From Ophiobolus disseminans (taxonomy: Eukaryota; Ascomycota; Dothideomycetes; Pleosporales; Phaeosphaeriaceae), in the NCBI GenBank assembly GCA_010093685.1, contig MU006241.1, forward strand, positions 682,001 through 746,000: a stretch of 64,000 nt of DNA, in the 5' to 3' direction. Positions 11,175-21,797 of this stretch are shown here, in pieces. The translations under genes were made by a program, and so were the position numbers. Every line of letters starts with the position of its first letter. The stretch's first letter is position 1. Below the pieces are notes generated by a model that was not told the origin of the DNA, searched no databases, and was given only the letters and a program-made list of their open reading frames with translations.

Positions 11175-12269
11175 ATGGCCGACAACAACGCTGCATCAGA
11201 GAACCCGCATGAAGCGAAAGCCACAGAGATCCTGAAGATCATCGAAAAGTATGGCCTAAACTATGAGCGAACAGGATCATGGGATGGGTTCCCGACCTTC
11301 CTCCCAGTAGTCACAGGACAAGTCAAGCGGGGAGAATCTGTCAAGATGCTCCTGCCTGGATTTCCCTTCAAGTCGCCGAACAACAAGACGAAGGTCCTAG
11401 GCGTATTACCCGATCTAGGCGAAGAATTGGCGTTAAAGCGTCTCGATGGCATTGCGTCAGCTATTGACGCTGTGTATGAACATGGCGCCGAAGTCCACAT
11501 CACTTCTGACGGCCTTGTTTACAATGGTACGATCAATCGCACCTCGCTACTTTCAAGAGCCACCACTGACTTTGTGCGTTTAGACCTACTCGGAGTGACT
11601 GATGAAACTGTTTGGAACTTTGGCCAGGCCGTGCGCGAAATGGCCGACTCGCATGGCCTAAAGCATCTATCCTTCCTGCGCCTCTGGGACCTTCTTGGGA
11701 ACACAGGCGATTTCAAGTCCAAGCAGTATTACCTCGACCACGCAGAATCCATCCGACAGGAACTCAAACAACGCTTTGGCGACAAGGACTTCGAGACTGA
11801 CATGGCCAACAAATCCACTGCAGACATGCACATGACGCACACCAAATATCTCGAATTCCTTGAGCAGGATCTGAGGTACAACGAGAAGCATCTCGCGCTA
11901 TCGGAGGAGGACAAGAAAGCCAACATGGCTGATACCGCAAAAGAAATGATGGGCCGGTGGAAGGCTTTCTCTGCAGCACTGGCGTCGGTGCCAACTGAGT
12001 ACGTTCGCCTCTCGATTCACGACTCAGGAGGCAGCGACAAGCTGTCCATGGCGCTCATTCCGCAGAGAGAGAAGGGTGCGTTAGGTGCGACGCCGTGGCA
12101 TTCTACACTTATCGTTGGGAGTGATGGTGTTTTTACGCAGTTACAGCGACACAAGGTTGACCAAGAGAAGTATGAGCTCGTGGAGAGGTGTGGACGGCCG
12201 TACTTCTGGCGCGAAAAGGGTGCGTCTGAAGAGGTAGAGACTGCGATGGGACTGTTGAAGCTGTCATAG
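11175..12269 (+). CDS. isocyanide synthase (DIT1/PvcA family), stand-alone domain
   Basis: Intronless, 364 aa. The DIT1/PvcA (IsnA) family converts the amino group of tyrosine, tryptophan or another amino acid to an isonitrile using ribulose 5-phosphate. Diagnostic segments are MLLPGFPFKSPNNKTKVLG then LPDLGEELAL (about 58 to 88), the SDGLVYN block (111 to 117), LLGVTDETVWNF, and the C-terminal TPWHSTLIVGSDGVF followed by ERCGRPYFWREKG. Length corresponds to the catalytic domain alone: yeast Dit1 has an N-terminal extension, and many fungal homologues are fused to a TauD/CAS-like dioxygenase or an NRPS, which is absent here and not seen nearby. Neighbours are an UNC93-like transporter upstream and a hybrid histidine kinase downstream. 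The family is confident; substrate and product cannot be read from the sequence. Confidence 0.9.
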   Translation: MADNNAASENPHEAKATEILKIIEKYGLNYERTGSWDGFPTFLPVVTGQVKRGESVKMLLPGFPFKSPNNKTKVLGVLPDLGEELALKRLDGIASAIDAVYEHGAEVHITSDGLVYNGTINRTSLLSRATTDFVRLDLLGVTDETVWNFGQAVREMADSHGLKHLSFLRLWDLLGNTGDFKSKQYYLDHAESIRQELKQRFGDKDFETDMANKSTADMHMTHTKYLEFLEQDLRYNEKHLALSEEDKKANMADTAKEMMGRWKAFSAALASVPTEYVRLSIHDSGGSDKLSMALIPQREKGALGATPWHSTLIVGSDGVFTQLQRHKVDQEKYELVERCGRPYFWREKGASEEVETAMGLLKLS

Positions 12270-12345
12270 GCTTGCTATCGCCAGCGTCTAGATGCTCCAA
12301 GAATTGAAAGGCAGGAATTTATCGTTTTTGACCTGCTCCACGTGC

Positions 12346-12491
12346 CTCTCGGTAAATCGCGAAAGCTAGAAATAGATATACTATTCTGTCTATATACAGA
12401 GATTTTTAAGCCTTTAAAACAGCCATTCTATACGTGGATGTAGTCGTTAAGCTTAGCTTTTTTTCCCCCGGCTTTCACGACTTACTGAGAG
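12346..12491 (+). mobile_element. 146-bp MITE with 21-bp TIRs and 5-bp TSD
   Basis: Terminal inverted repeats at 12346..12366 (CTCTCGGTAAATCGCGAAAG and one more base) and 12471..12491 match at 18 of 21 positions, and the mismatches are transitions. The element is flanked on both sides by CGTGC (12341..12345 and 12492..12496), a 5-bp target-site duplication. The interior is AT-rich and non-coding. A diverged relative lies at about 5501..5632. It sits 76 bp past the isocyanide synthase stop. The superfamily cannot be assigned; 5 bp does not fit TA, TWA or 8-bp classes. Confidence 0.75.
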
Positions 12492-12863
12492 CGTGCTTCT
12501 TTGAGTCATGTTTCATGTTGTGCCACGACTAAAGACCGATCGACAGCGATGCACGGTTAAGCAATAGCAAGGCTCTTTCACGTGAGAGAGCAGTCTAGAC
12601 AAAGGTAGTAGAACACATGATGCATATGAGAAAGGTCGAGACCCTCGCAACAGGAATGTTGGATAAGGATCTGCGATGCACGGCAGCATGCCAAGAATGA
12701 CCGAGAATAGCACCGGCACATTGCGAATTGAGATGGCACTTCCAACGGGCGGAGAGCCTACGTGTACGATGTCGCCTCGCTCGAGCATGATGCTTATACC
12801 GCCCCCTCGAATTGCGAAAGACACCGCCGTGGTCGCTGCTGCTGCTGCTCTGTGGACCGCCAC

Positions 12864-15800
12864 ATGCAGCAATTGCAACTGACCCCGCCACCCGATGAAG
12901 ACGACGTCGCTCCCATGAGCATGCACACCGACGACGACACTGCGCAAGATTGGACCGCGCTTCTCCCCAAGACCACGCATGTGCGCTTCTTTCGTAGCAC
13001 AGACTGGGCGAGTACTAGCCTAGGTCCTCTGGAAGATTGGAGTCCGACGCTGCGGCTCTTCACTACCTTCGTTCTCGCCGATTCACGCGCAGCTTGCTTG
13101 TGGTGGGGCGAAAACCTCATAGCTATCTACAATGAAGCGTACGCGCCATTGGCCGCCGAGGTCCATCCGGCCCTCATGGGCTCCCCCTTCACGACCGGAT
13201 ACCCCGATCTCTGGTCGTCAATCAGGCCATATTTCGAACAGGGCAGGCGCACAGGCGCCGGCGTGAACTATTCCTCTTCAGTGTCTATGATCACAGAGCG
13301 CAATGGCTGGAAAGAGGAAGCCTACTTTTCAGGCTCCTTCACCCCAGTAGGGCCTCCTTACCGGCCTGAAGGCTATCACAACACCACGTTCGAGGTGACC
13401 AGCCAGAAACTAGTCGACCGCCGTACGTTGATGCTGAACTCGCTTGCGGCTGTTCCTGATCAGACCATCGACGCGACGTATGCACACATTCTGACCACAC
13501 TCGAGACGAATCCCAACGACATACCGCTAGCTATGCTCTATAAGTTTGAGGCAACTGTGGGCCCAGCAGCCCTACAGCTACATGGACAAATTGGCCTTCC
13601 GAAGGGGCACAACCTGGTCGTAGAGAGCGCATTCATCGATAGCGAGAGAGGTCTGATTCCTGACATGCGTCGGGCAGGTTCCACGTTCACTATCCTTGAA
13701 CACGACGAACGCTTTGACTTGGCTGCCTGGAAAGGATGGGGCGCGCCGTCCAAGAAGATAGGCATACTGCCCATCACAAGCGGTCTCCGCCTTTTTGGCT
13801 ACCTAATTGTTGGAACTAATCCCTTTCGGCCCAACGACCAAGTCTGCGAGCAGTTCATGCGTGATCTGAATCGTATGGTGTCAAGTATCGTCGCGGCTAC
13901 CGCTGATCACGAGTGTTCTAAGCGGCGACAGGAACAGCTAGAAGCCGATTTGGCTTTTTCTGATCTCAAGCTGCGGCATCTGATCGACCACGCATCAGTT
14001 GGCATGTGTCACGTGTCGGTCGACGGCCAGATGCTATGGGCAAACGACCACTACTATCATCTAGCAGGACAGAGCGCCGAGGAATTATCAATCCGTTACG
14101 CCTTTTTCGATGCATACCATGACGATGATCGATCCAAGGCTGTTGATGTCTATGAAAGACTTCTCGCTGGCGAGGATCATGTAACCGCAGAGATCAGGCT
14201 GAAGCGCAAATTTCAATCACCAAACGGCGAGTCTGAACCAGCACATCTTCAGATTCTCGCGTTCCCATATCGCGATCCGGAGACTGCTCAGGTCAAATCC
14301 ATCATGGCATGCACTACCGACATCTCGAAGCTAAAGTGGGCTCAGACATTCCAGGCACGACTCGCGGCAGAAGCACGAGAAGCGAAACGGCAGCAGGAGG
14401 CTTTCATAGACGTGGTCTCCCATGAAATGAGAAACCCTTTGAGCGCCATAGTGCATTGCGCCGACGCCATCACCAATGCTGTGGAAGAGGCCGATCTTCC
14501 AAAGATGCCGGAAGAATGTCTCGAAGCACTGAACGACACCATGCAAAGTGCCAAGATCATCTTGCAGTGCGCGAACCACCAAAAGCGCATCATCGATGAT
14601 ATTTTGACGCTGAGTAAGCTCGACTCGATGCTACTATCAATAACACCGGTCGCAGTCAAGCCACCAAAGCTCGTCGACTCCATTGTCAATATCTTCGAAG
14701 CTGAAATGAAGAGCAACGGCATTCACTACGAAGTGAAGCCGGACTCGTCCCTCGTCAGTTTGGATATAGGTCGTGTATATCTTGATCCTTCTCGAGTGAC
14801 TCAGGTTTTCATCAACTTGCTCACCAACGCCATCAAATTTGTCAAACCTGCCAATGACCCCTTGATCTCGATCCGCTACGGCGCCAGCCTCTTGGAACCT
14901 CGCGCATTCTTCCCAGATACCATGTTCTGGGCTACAGCGGGCAACACAGATGGCAACGTGACGAACAGTCCCGAGTGGGGACACGGGCAGGAAGTCTATC
15001 TGACGTTCAGTGTTCAGGACTCCGGCATTGGCCTCCAGGACAAGGAGATACACAACATCTTCGAACGGTTTAAACAGGCGAACGTGAAGACACATGTCAA
15101 GTACGGAGGCAGTGGGCTTGGCCTCTTCATATCAAAGCAGCTCACCGAGAAGCAAGGCGGCGAGATTGGCGTCTCATCTCTACCCGGAGAAGGTTCAACG
15201 TTCGGCTTCTATGTCAAGACGCGCCGTGTGGAACAACGATCACAGGGAATAGATGATATGTCTACACAAAGTCGCCAGAAGAACCCGGCATCTCAACAAC
15301 TGCGCGTGCTGCTGGTAGAAGACAACATCATCAACCAGCTAGTATTAAGCAAACAGCTCAAGAAAGCAGACTGCATGGTGGCAGTAGCAAATCATGGTCT
15401 CGAAGCGCTTGAGAGTCTCGAAAAGGATTCATTCGATATTGTTCTCATGGATCTAGAAATGCCTGTAAGTCATTCCCTCTCCATCGTCGACGATACAGCC
15501 TAATCCAGTTCCTTGAATATGTAGGTCCTAGACGGCCTGGCAGCTACTACTCAAATCCGTAAGAAGGAGCTCGCAGGTGAAGGTCTGTTGGGTCAAGCAA
15601 TGGCAGCATCCGGCCCTCGTGCCGGCGCTAGACTGCCGATAATCGTCGTCACCGCCAATGTACGAAAAGAGCAGATCGATACAGCCATTGCTGCTGGTGC
15701 GGTATGTACAGCTGTGCAGTACTGATTGCAGGTTGAGCTAACTTGTGTAATAGGACCGCGTCATGCAAAAACCCTTCAAGGCTGGAGACTTGGTCTACAT

Positions 15801-15891
15801 GATGAAATCTCTGGTCCCAGACGCAGCGCCATCTGTGATCGAACCTCCGGCGCAGGGGCTAGCGGTGCGATCGAATGGGTTGGTGTCTTGA
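12864..15891 (+). CDS. hybrid histidine kinase (PAS-like, HisKA, HATPase, REC)
   Basis: Three exons, 12864..15464, 15525..15701 and 15754..15891 (introns of 60 and 52 nt); 971 aa. The ATG at 12864 is preferred because upstream in-frame sequence is low-complexity and unlike the family. Order: an N-terminal PAS-like segment (STDWASTSLGPLEDWSPTLR, then WWGENLIAIYNEAYAPL); a GAF-like middle part; a PAS domain (about 375 to 490); the H-box VVSHEMRNPLSAI with phospho-acceptor His520; N-box FINLLTNAIKF; G boxes QDSGIGL and GGSGLGLF; and a REC domain with Asp863 (LMDLEMP) and Lys932 (QKPF). The second and third exons rebuild the receiver. It is a cytosolic sensor with no TM helices, expected to pass phosphate to a Ypd1-type phosphotransfer protein and on to Ssk1/Skn7. 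Its stimulus is unknown. All catalytic motifs are intact. Confidence 0.93.
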
Positions 15892-16372
15892 ACTGACAAG
15901 TGCTTGTTAAACTCGGCTACGAGGGATGTTTGAAGCCAACGAAGCATTCCGGGTGCCACGTCCATCTGGAGTCCGACGCGCATACGCCGATTCGTTGCTG
16001 TAAACACGCCACACAAAATGGTGTGAGTGAGGACGGATGTGTTGGTGGTATACGGCATACGGCGCCGATCAGTGGTGACACATCAAGTCTTGTAGAAACC
16101 AGCAATATAAATCGCGATGTGACGCCTATGGGATTGCCATCTCGATCGATGTAGGGTGATGACTAGAGTCCTACGCCAGCGGTGAGGCATGAAGTGTGCG
16201 GTTTCTAGCCCTACCAACTCACTTTGCCTATCCAGCAGTATTCTTGTGGAAGCTTGAGAAGGAAGAGGCCATCAGGATGCCCCAGGTTCAGGAACAGCAA
16301 TCCAATCTTGTCATATAGTCACAAAATGAAAATCACTTTACAAGCCCAGAGCGATATATATGTCTGCTTGAT
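15892..16372. other. convergent 3' intergenic region
   Basis: Lies between the 3' ends of the kinase (+) and the Nit2-type gene (-). Nothing beyond short chance frames was seen; it presumably carries both 3' UTRs. Confidence 0.5.
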
Positions 16373-17263
16373 TTACTCCTCAAATTTCCCCCCTTCACTT
16401 ACATCCGGATACACATCAAACCTCCTCTGCGTATACAGCGGAATGCCCTTCCTACATTCCTCAATCTTCCCCGCCTTCAACTCCTCCACAAGAACACCCT
16501 CCTTCTCATCCAACTGCTGCAGCACCTCGGCATTCGGATCAACAACCATACTGTGCCCCCACGCATTATACTCGGCCTGCATATCCCGCGCCGGACTGCA
16601 CAAGCCCACGTACACCTGGTTATCCGTTGCACGCGCACGCGCCAGCAGCTCCCAATGCAGCGCGCCAGTCGTGAGGTTGAATGCGCCGGGGTATAAGAGG
16701 AGGAAGGCACCGCGGCGCGCAGCTATGGTGGCGAGTTCGGGGAAGCGGATGTCATAGCATATGGCGACTGCGATTTTGCCGTACTCGGGGAGGTCTATGA
16801 GCGTAATTTTGTTTCCGGGCGAGAGGACGTCGGATTCTTTGAACTTGATCTTGCCTGGTATGTCGATGTCAAAGAGGTGCACTTTTCTGTGTGTTGCTAG
16901 TAGGTCGCCGCTGGGAGAGAATGTCAGGCTTGTGTTGTAGAGTTCCTTCTTGGTGTCGTCGCGCTCTGGTATGCTGCCGCCGACGAGATAGACGTTTGCC
17001 TCTTTTGCGAGTTTGGAGAGGGCGTGGAAGGTGGGGGATTGGGATTCTGTGGGCGGCGATGGGAGTAGCGTTTCTGCGTATTTGTCGAAGTATTTTGTGC
17101 CGTAGGGTGAGTTGAAGCATTCGGGGAGGACGACGAGTTTTGCGCCTTGCTTTGCGGCTTCGAGCACTTTTGAGCGCGCGTTGGAGAGGTTGTGCGTCTT
17201 GTCGGCGCCGGCTGCGAGCTGGACGAGGGCGAGCTTGAGCGATTGTTTGAGGAGGGACGTCAT
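16373..17263 (-). CDS. NIT2: Nit2-type omega-amidase (nitrilase superfamily)
   Basis: Intronless, 296 aa, the usual length for Nit2/yeast Nit3. The enzyme hydrolyses alpha-ketoglutaramate and alpha-ketosuccinamate, products of glutamine and asparagine transamination, in cytosol or mitochondria. The catalytic triad is visible: Glu48 in LPECFNSPYG, Lys127 in HRKVHLFDIDIPGKI, and Cys169 in AICYDIRFPE. The ARATDNQVYVGLCSPAR and NAWGHSMVVDP segments are typical of the Nit2 subgroup rather than nitrile-degrading nitrilases. The ATG at 17263 begins directly before the first beta strand (LALVQLAAG), as expected. A role as the related Nit1-type deaminated-glutathione amidase is possible but the substrate-loop pattern favours Nit2. 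Confidence 0.92.
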   Translation of the reverse strand: MTSLLKQSLKLALVQLAAGADKTHNLSNARSKVLEAAKQGAKLVVLPECFNSPYGTKYFDKYAETLLPSPPTESQSPTFHALSKLAKEANVYLVGGSIPERDDTKKELYNTSLTFSPSGDLLATHRKVHLFDIDIPGKIKFKESDVLSPGNKITLIDLPEYGKIAVAICYDIRFPELATIAARRGAFLLLYPGAFNLTTGALHWELLARARATDNQVYVGLCSPARDMQAEYNAWGHSMVVDPNAEVLQQLDEKEGVLVEELKAGKIEECRKGIPLYTQRRFDVYPDVSEGGKFEE

Positions 17264-17842
17264 CTTGGGCTTGATGCAGAGTATAGATGTGGTCAGACTC
17301 CAGGGCTTGTGTAGAGACTACAATTGACAAGACACAATATTTGGAGCCGAGTGGTGCTTACCCACCAAAGGGAAGAAAGTGTGGTGGGCCAGAGGAGCGC
17401 TGCAGCTCTGGCTGGCATTGGGGGTGGGAGCAAGCTTGCGGCACCCGAGACGCGGTACAGTGGGCTCGTGAGACGCGCCTCAACTGGTAACTACCCGCAG
17501 AGAGAGAGAGAGAGAGAGAGCATGCCTGGTTCGGGGTTTTCATCGAAAGCATGTCCTGAAGGGATTCGCAGCATCATCAGAAAATAATTCGCTGCCAATT
17601 TCCTCTGCGAGGGCCTCTAGGCTCTACCAAGGGCTTGTGAAGGTACTGCGCCGTGTCGGATTATTGGGGAGTATCGCCAAAAGAGGCGCCAAAACGGGGG
17701 GTCGGACCGCCCAAAATTGGGGAGGCACCGCCTGTCACATAAGGGCTCTGCTCCCCCCAACCTCGCCAAACTCGCTGCCTCGTCTGCGTCCCTCACCCAC
17801 CACCGCCCGTACCACGCACCGTCACCACACAGCACCTCCACC
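17264..17842. other. divergent promoter between NIT2 and HMG-box gene
   Basis: About 580 bp between divergent starts. It includes a pure (AG)11 run at 17499..17520 and, near 17690..17760, G/C-rich blocks before a C-rich leader to the ATG at 17843. Confidence 0.5.
17499..17520 (+). repeat. (AG)11 microsatellite
   Basis: Twenty-two bases of uninterrupted AG repeats in the shared promoter of NIT2 and the HMG-box gene. Such tracts are polymorphic and can be bound by GAGA-type factors; only the repeat itself is seen. Confidence 0.95.
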
Positions 17843-19598
17843 ATGGCGCCCAAGAACAAAAAAGAAGGCACTGGTGAACTGATGGTCTCTGTGGAGCAGT
17901 TCAAGCGCACCAGGGAAAGTGTACGTACATGCTGCTCTTCTCTCTTGTGGCACCTGCGAATACACGTATCTGCGTCCCGATGCAGGAGCCTGTCTATCCT
18001 CAAAGCCTTTCGTACCACTCTGCAACATGTGCAACAGCGTTTGAGGATAGACAGGCGGTATGATGGTGTCAAAATTTCCAGGTGGGACATGAGTTCATAC
18101 TGCTGCGACGCGACTGCCTCAGCTACCAGAGCTTGCGCCCACTGTCACGACCACGATAATTTCCCTCGTCTCCGACATTATCTTAGTCGCCTCGTCTACG
18201 CGACCCGGATACAATGCCTGCCAGAGCGCCCCTCCCCCCGCTGCTGCCAAAGTCGACGTCCAACGCGACCAGCAGCGCGCCCTCGCCCACGCGCGCGTCG
18301 CGATCCAAGCGGATCAACAGAAACACAAACATCAACTTGAGCACAGTCGCTAACAATCCTTTTTTCCGCCAGGTCATCACCTCCCTCACCAGCCTCCAAC
18401 ATGGCCTCAACCACGTCCAAGCCGGCCTCGGCGAGGTCCTGGTGAGCTACATTGCACACACCAACTCGATTCTCGCGGGCGAAGACGGTGAACTCGAGAG
18501 TCTCAAGCTCGCAATCCCTCCCAGCATCGGCACGGCCACCAAAGACGCCATCGACGCCGTCGCGGGTGTCAGCAATGCCGTCAACGGTGTCGCCCAATCC
18601 TTGACCCCCGCCGCCCAGGCCGATACCACAGCCGCAGACGGGAAGAGCAAGAAGCGCAAGCGGGAGAAGAAGGAAAAGGACCCCAACGCCCCCAAGAAGC
18701 CACTTACAGCCGCTTTCCTCTACGCCCAGACGGCGAGGCCTATTGTTCGAGCTGATCTGGAGGCTGCTCTCACGCCCGAAGACAAACTAGAGAAGAACGC
18801 TGTCAACCTCGAGGTGACCAAGCGGTGGAACTCGCTGCCTGATGAGGACAAAGAGGTGAGTCAATCAATTGGTTATGCTGCATCCTGTCTACCCTCAGAG
18901 ATGTTACATTCCCGTGATGCACAACTAGGAGTATACAGCTGACACTCGTTCAGCAATGGAAGCAGTCGTACCGCAACTCCATGGAGGAGTGGAAGGTCGA
19001 CATGGCCAACTACCTCGCAAAGAACGGCAAGGAGGTAGCCACTGTCCATCTTGACGAAGAACTCTCCGACGATGGCGAGGTCGAGATCGAGGCCGAAGCC
19101 GGCGCTATCGACTCAGACGCCTCCTCGGAAGACGAGGACGATGCGCCCATCACCAAAGCACCCTCCCCACCTGCGAAGACACCGCGCCCCACCAAGCGTC
19201 AGAAAACCGTCGCTGCAACACCAGCCGCCAACGGCACTTTCGTCTCCATCACATCCGGCGCAGCGTCGACACCGATCCCTGTTCCTGGCGGCTCGCGCCC
19301 TACGGCTCAAGTTCCAGTGCCAACCTCGAGCACTGAAGCTCCCGCAACGACGAAGAAAGACAAGAAGAAGAAGCCGGAGAAAGCGGGCTCCTCAGCACCC
19401 CAGCCCATCGCCCCTGCGCCTCAGAAAGAAGCCTCCCCCGAGGAAGGTAGCAAAACTGGGCGCAAGAACAAGGCGAGCCGCAGTAGTGCTAGGAACGCTG
19501 AGGTGGAGGTAGATAAGGAGAACGCTGCTGCTGCAACGCCGAGCCAAGATAAGAAGAAGCGCGAGCGAGGCAAGAAGAAGAGCGAAGGCCCTGCGTAG
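17843..19598 (+). CDS. HMG-box chromatin protein with acidic and Lys-rich tails
   Basis: Exons 17843..17920, 18373..18855 and 18954..19598; 401 aa. Exon 1 gives MAPKNKKEGTGELMVSVEQF..RTRES and joins in phase to VITSLTSLQHGLNHVQAGLG, a helical N-terminal module. One HMG box (about 157 to 235) runs from DPNAPKKPLTAAFLYAQTAR across the second intron (98 nt) into QWKQSYRNSMEEWKVDMANY. An acidic stretch (DSDASSEDEDD) and a long Ala/Pro/Lys-rich tail ending in KKKRERGKKKS follow, so it should be nuclear and DNA-bending. Intron 1 is 452 nt, unusually long for this window, and holds a 17-bp inverted repeat; an unseen internal exon or alternative start near 18214 is possible. The HMG box is certain; the N-terminal splice is well supported by protein continuity only. 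Confidence 0.85.
17988..18056 (+). repeat. perfect 17-bp inverted repeat (hairpin) inside intron 1
   Basis: GCCTGTCTATCCTCAAA at 17988..18004 is the exact reverse complement of 18040..18056, with a 35-base spacer. In the pre-mRNA it would form a 17-bp stem. It lies within the 452-nt first intron of the HMG-box gene. Confidence 0.9.
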
Positions 19599-20041
19599 AC
19601 CTTCAGGGCATACTGAATCGCTTATGCTTGCTCTGTTGGGGTGGCGATGCGCAGCGACGAACGGTGTGCAAATTGGCTCATATAATCCACCAACGAGACG
19701 GACGGTTATGGAGAGGGTTACTCACGGGGCCTCTGAGTCTAGCCGGGCCACGGTGACAGCGTTCGGTTTATGACTTTTCTCCCTTGTAGTTTCTAAATGT
19801 GTATCATATTCAAATAGCAGCAAGGGCTCTTCTTACAGTGTACAGTGTTATTCAGCTGCTAGCCCGGTGACCCACTGCTACGAGTTCAGGCTGACAGTAC
19901 GTCCTAGATGGCTTCGCAGCTTTTTGTCTCTCCACCTCGTCACTCTCAACTTAGGGCGAATCTAACCAGCCCATCGCAACAGGTGTGCCTGGATCTTTAT
20001 AGCCCTTTTGTAATCGACCTGTCTCCACCACCCAGACAGCC
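19599..20041. other. convergent 3' intergenic region
   Basis: Between the 3' ends of the HMG-box gene (+) and the dsRBD gene (-). No other feature is supported. Confidence 0.5.
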
Positions 20042-21797
20042 CTACGCCATCAGATCCTCCATAGCGTCCTCAAAACCCCCCTCATCACTGCTCTCCCCTC
20101 CCATCTCTTCAAACTGCCTCTTCGCCTGCACCACCTCCTCCTCCCCCTCACTAGGCCTACCGAGCGCTCCCTCCAACACGTTCTCAGCCCCACCAATACC
20201 CTCCAGTATCTGCTGCCCATACGCGATCCTAAGCGCATGTACTTCGTTTAAGTACTCAAGCGTCAACCGCGCACACTCCTCCTTAGCCTTCTTCTTGCCA
20301 AATACGTTCCTCACCTCCCCAATGGGTCCAGCATGCGCGCCACCGCCTGGGAAAAAGCAATGCACGGTGTGGAAGTCGCGATCCAGTGGGCTGGGCGTGT
20401 ACTTCCACTCTGGCGTGGGGAGAGAGAGGATGTGTGCTAGGCGGGCTACCTGCTGGGGATAACTGCCTGCACTTGCACTCGCGCCCGCCGAGGTCACGCT
20501 AGCCGCGCGACTATCGGACGAGGACGAGGAGATGAGTTCAGGCAGTCCAGACGGGTTGGCAGTCTTTTTCTTCTTCTTCTTGATACCACCGAGGTCGGAG
20601 AAGTCTTCAGGCCAGCGGCCAGCGGATTTGAAGTGCTCAACGGCTGCGCGGGCAGCTTCACGGCGTGCGGTCTTCTTAGATGTGTAGCGTGCTTCAAGGG
20701 AGCCAAAGGTGCCTTCATCTTCGATGGTGACGGTGCAGGTGAACTGGGAGCCAACGGCGTAGTCTGAGTAGGTTGGTTGGGGGGACTTGGTGGCGCGCTG
20801 GAACTCTATGGGTGGGTCAGTAACGTGTATAAGAGGATAGCATGGTGGAAGTGTACGCACCGAGCAGCTGTCCGATGTAGTTTGGACCAGGTCCTTCCTT
20901 CTCCTTGGGCGGTTGTTGAGCAGGTCCTTTGGCGGCCTTTCCGAAGCGCTCGCCTTGTTGCTCCGCTGCTTCAACGGCTTCAAGAGCTTGCTTGCAAACA
21001 GCTTTCTTAGCTTCTGACTTGTTTGGATGATGCTTGTCGTCCTTGATGTCTGCAAGAAGCTCAGCAAAGCCAGGGAAGGCGACAGTAGCACTCCATCCTT
21101 GGTCCGTACTTCCAGCGTAAGAGAAGAAAGGCGTGATGCCTAACTTCTGACACTTGTCGTGCAATGCAACCGTGTGCTTTGATACGCGGGCGCTATGGAC
21201 ATCAACCTTCTTGACCGTACCTTCCTTCTCTAGACGTTCCAGAATTACCAGAGCACGCTCACTCAGCCTCTCTTTCGCCTCTTGCTTGCTTGGGTGGAAA
21301 TTGCCATTATTTGTGACGCCCTGCAAGTCGTCATGCAGACCTGGAAAGCTGACGTCTCCACTCCAGCCCCGATCACTGCTTCCGTGGAAGTTGAACACCG
21401 GCTGTGGTATTCCAAGCTTCTGGTACTTTTCGTGGAGATCCTGGGTGTACTTGGAAGTACGAGCACCAATAGCAATGGGCCCGCCTCCAAGTTTGGGCGC
21501 AGGTGCAGCCTTCTTGACTTTGGCTGACGTGGACGTAGACTTTGCAGCCTGGTCAACATGCTGAGCCCCGGGACCGTTCATGAACTCTTCCATGGTGAAG
21601 ACGCCATCAAGTTTAGTAGGAGCGGGAGCTGCATCTAAGCCAGCATGTGTAGGTGGTAGCGAATCGATCTCCATGTTGGACATCTTCGCGTTCTCTTTTG
21701 CGAGATCGAAAAGTGATTTGGCAGCCGGATTTGAAGTGGGATCGAGGGATTTGGGTACTAATAAGGATTTCCGCAGATTGTCTCCCGGCGCGTACAT
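20042..21797 (-). CDS. protein with four dsRNA-binding-like repeats
   Basis: Two exons, 21797..20861 and 20805..20042, with a 55-nt intron (GTGCGT..CCATAG) whose removal rebuilds NYIGQLLEFQRAT; 566 aa. Four segments look like dsRNA-binding domains. Two close paralogous repeats begin SKYTQDLHEKYQKLG and SKHTVALHDKCQKLG, each with a FPG strand and a final PSKQEAKERL or PNKSEAKKAV helix. The third is the most canonical (IGQLLEFQ, then FGSLEARYTSKKTARREAAR). A fourth, more divergent one has YPQQVARLAHIL and GKKKAKEECARLTLEYL. Residues 60 to 105 are Ala/Pro/Lys-rich and the C-terminus is acidic. No helicase, RNase III or deaminase domain is present, so it is probably an RNA-binding adaptor. The third repeat is convincing; the others are by internal similarity. 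Confidence 0.8.

Noticed and set aside
12513..12980. Minus-strand ORF of 155 codons
   Set aside because: Overlaps the histidine kinase leader and start antisense; no domain.
15892..16372. Possible ORF at 15900..16154
   Set aside because: Lies in a convergent 3' region; no domain and no promoter-like sequence.
18183..18695. Minus-strand ORFs in the HMG-box gene
   Set aside because: Antisense shadows of exon 2 and intron 1.
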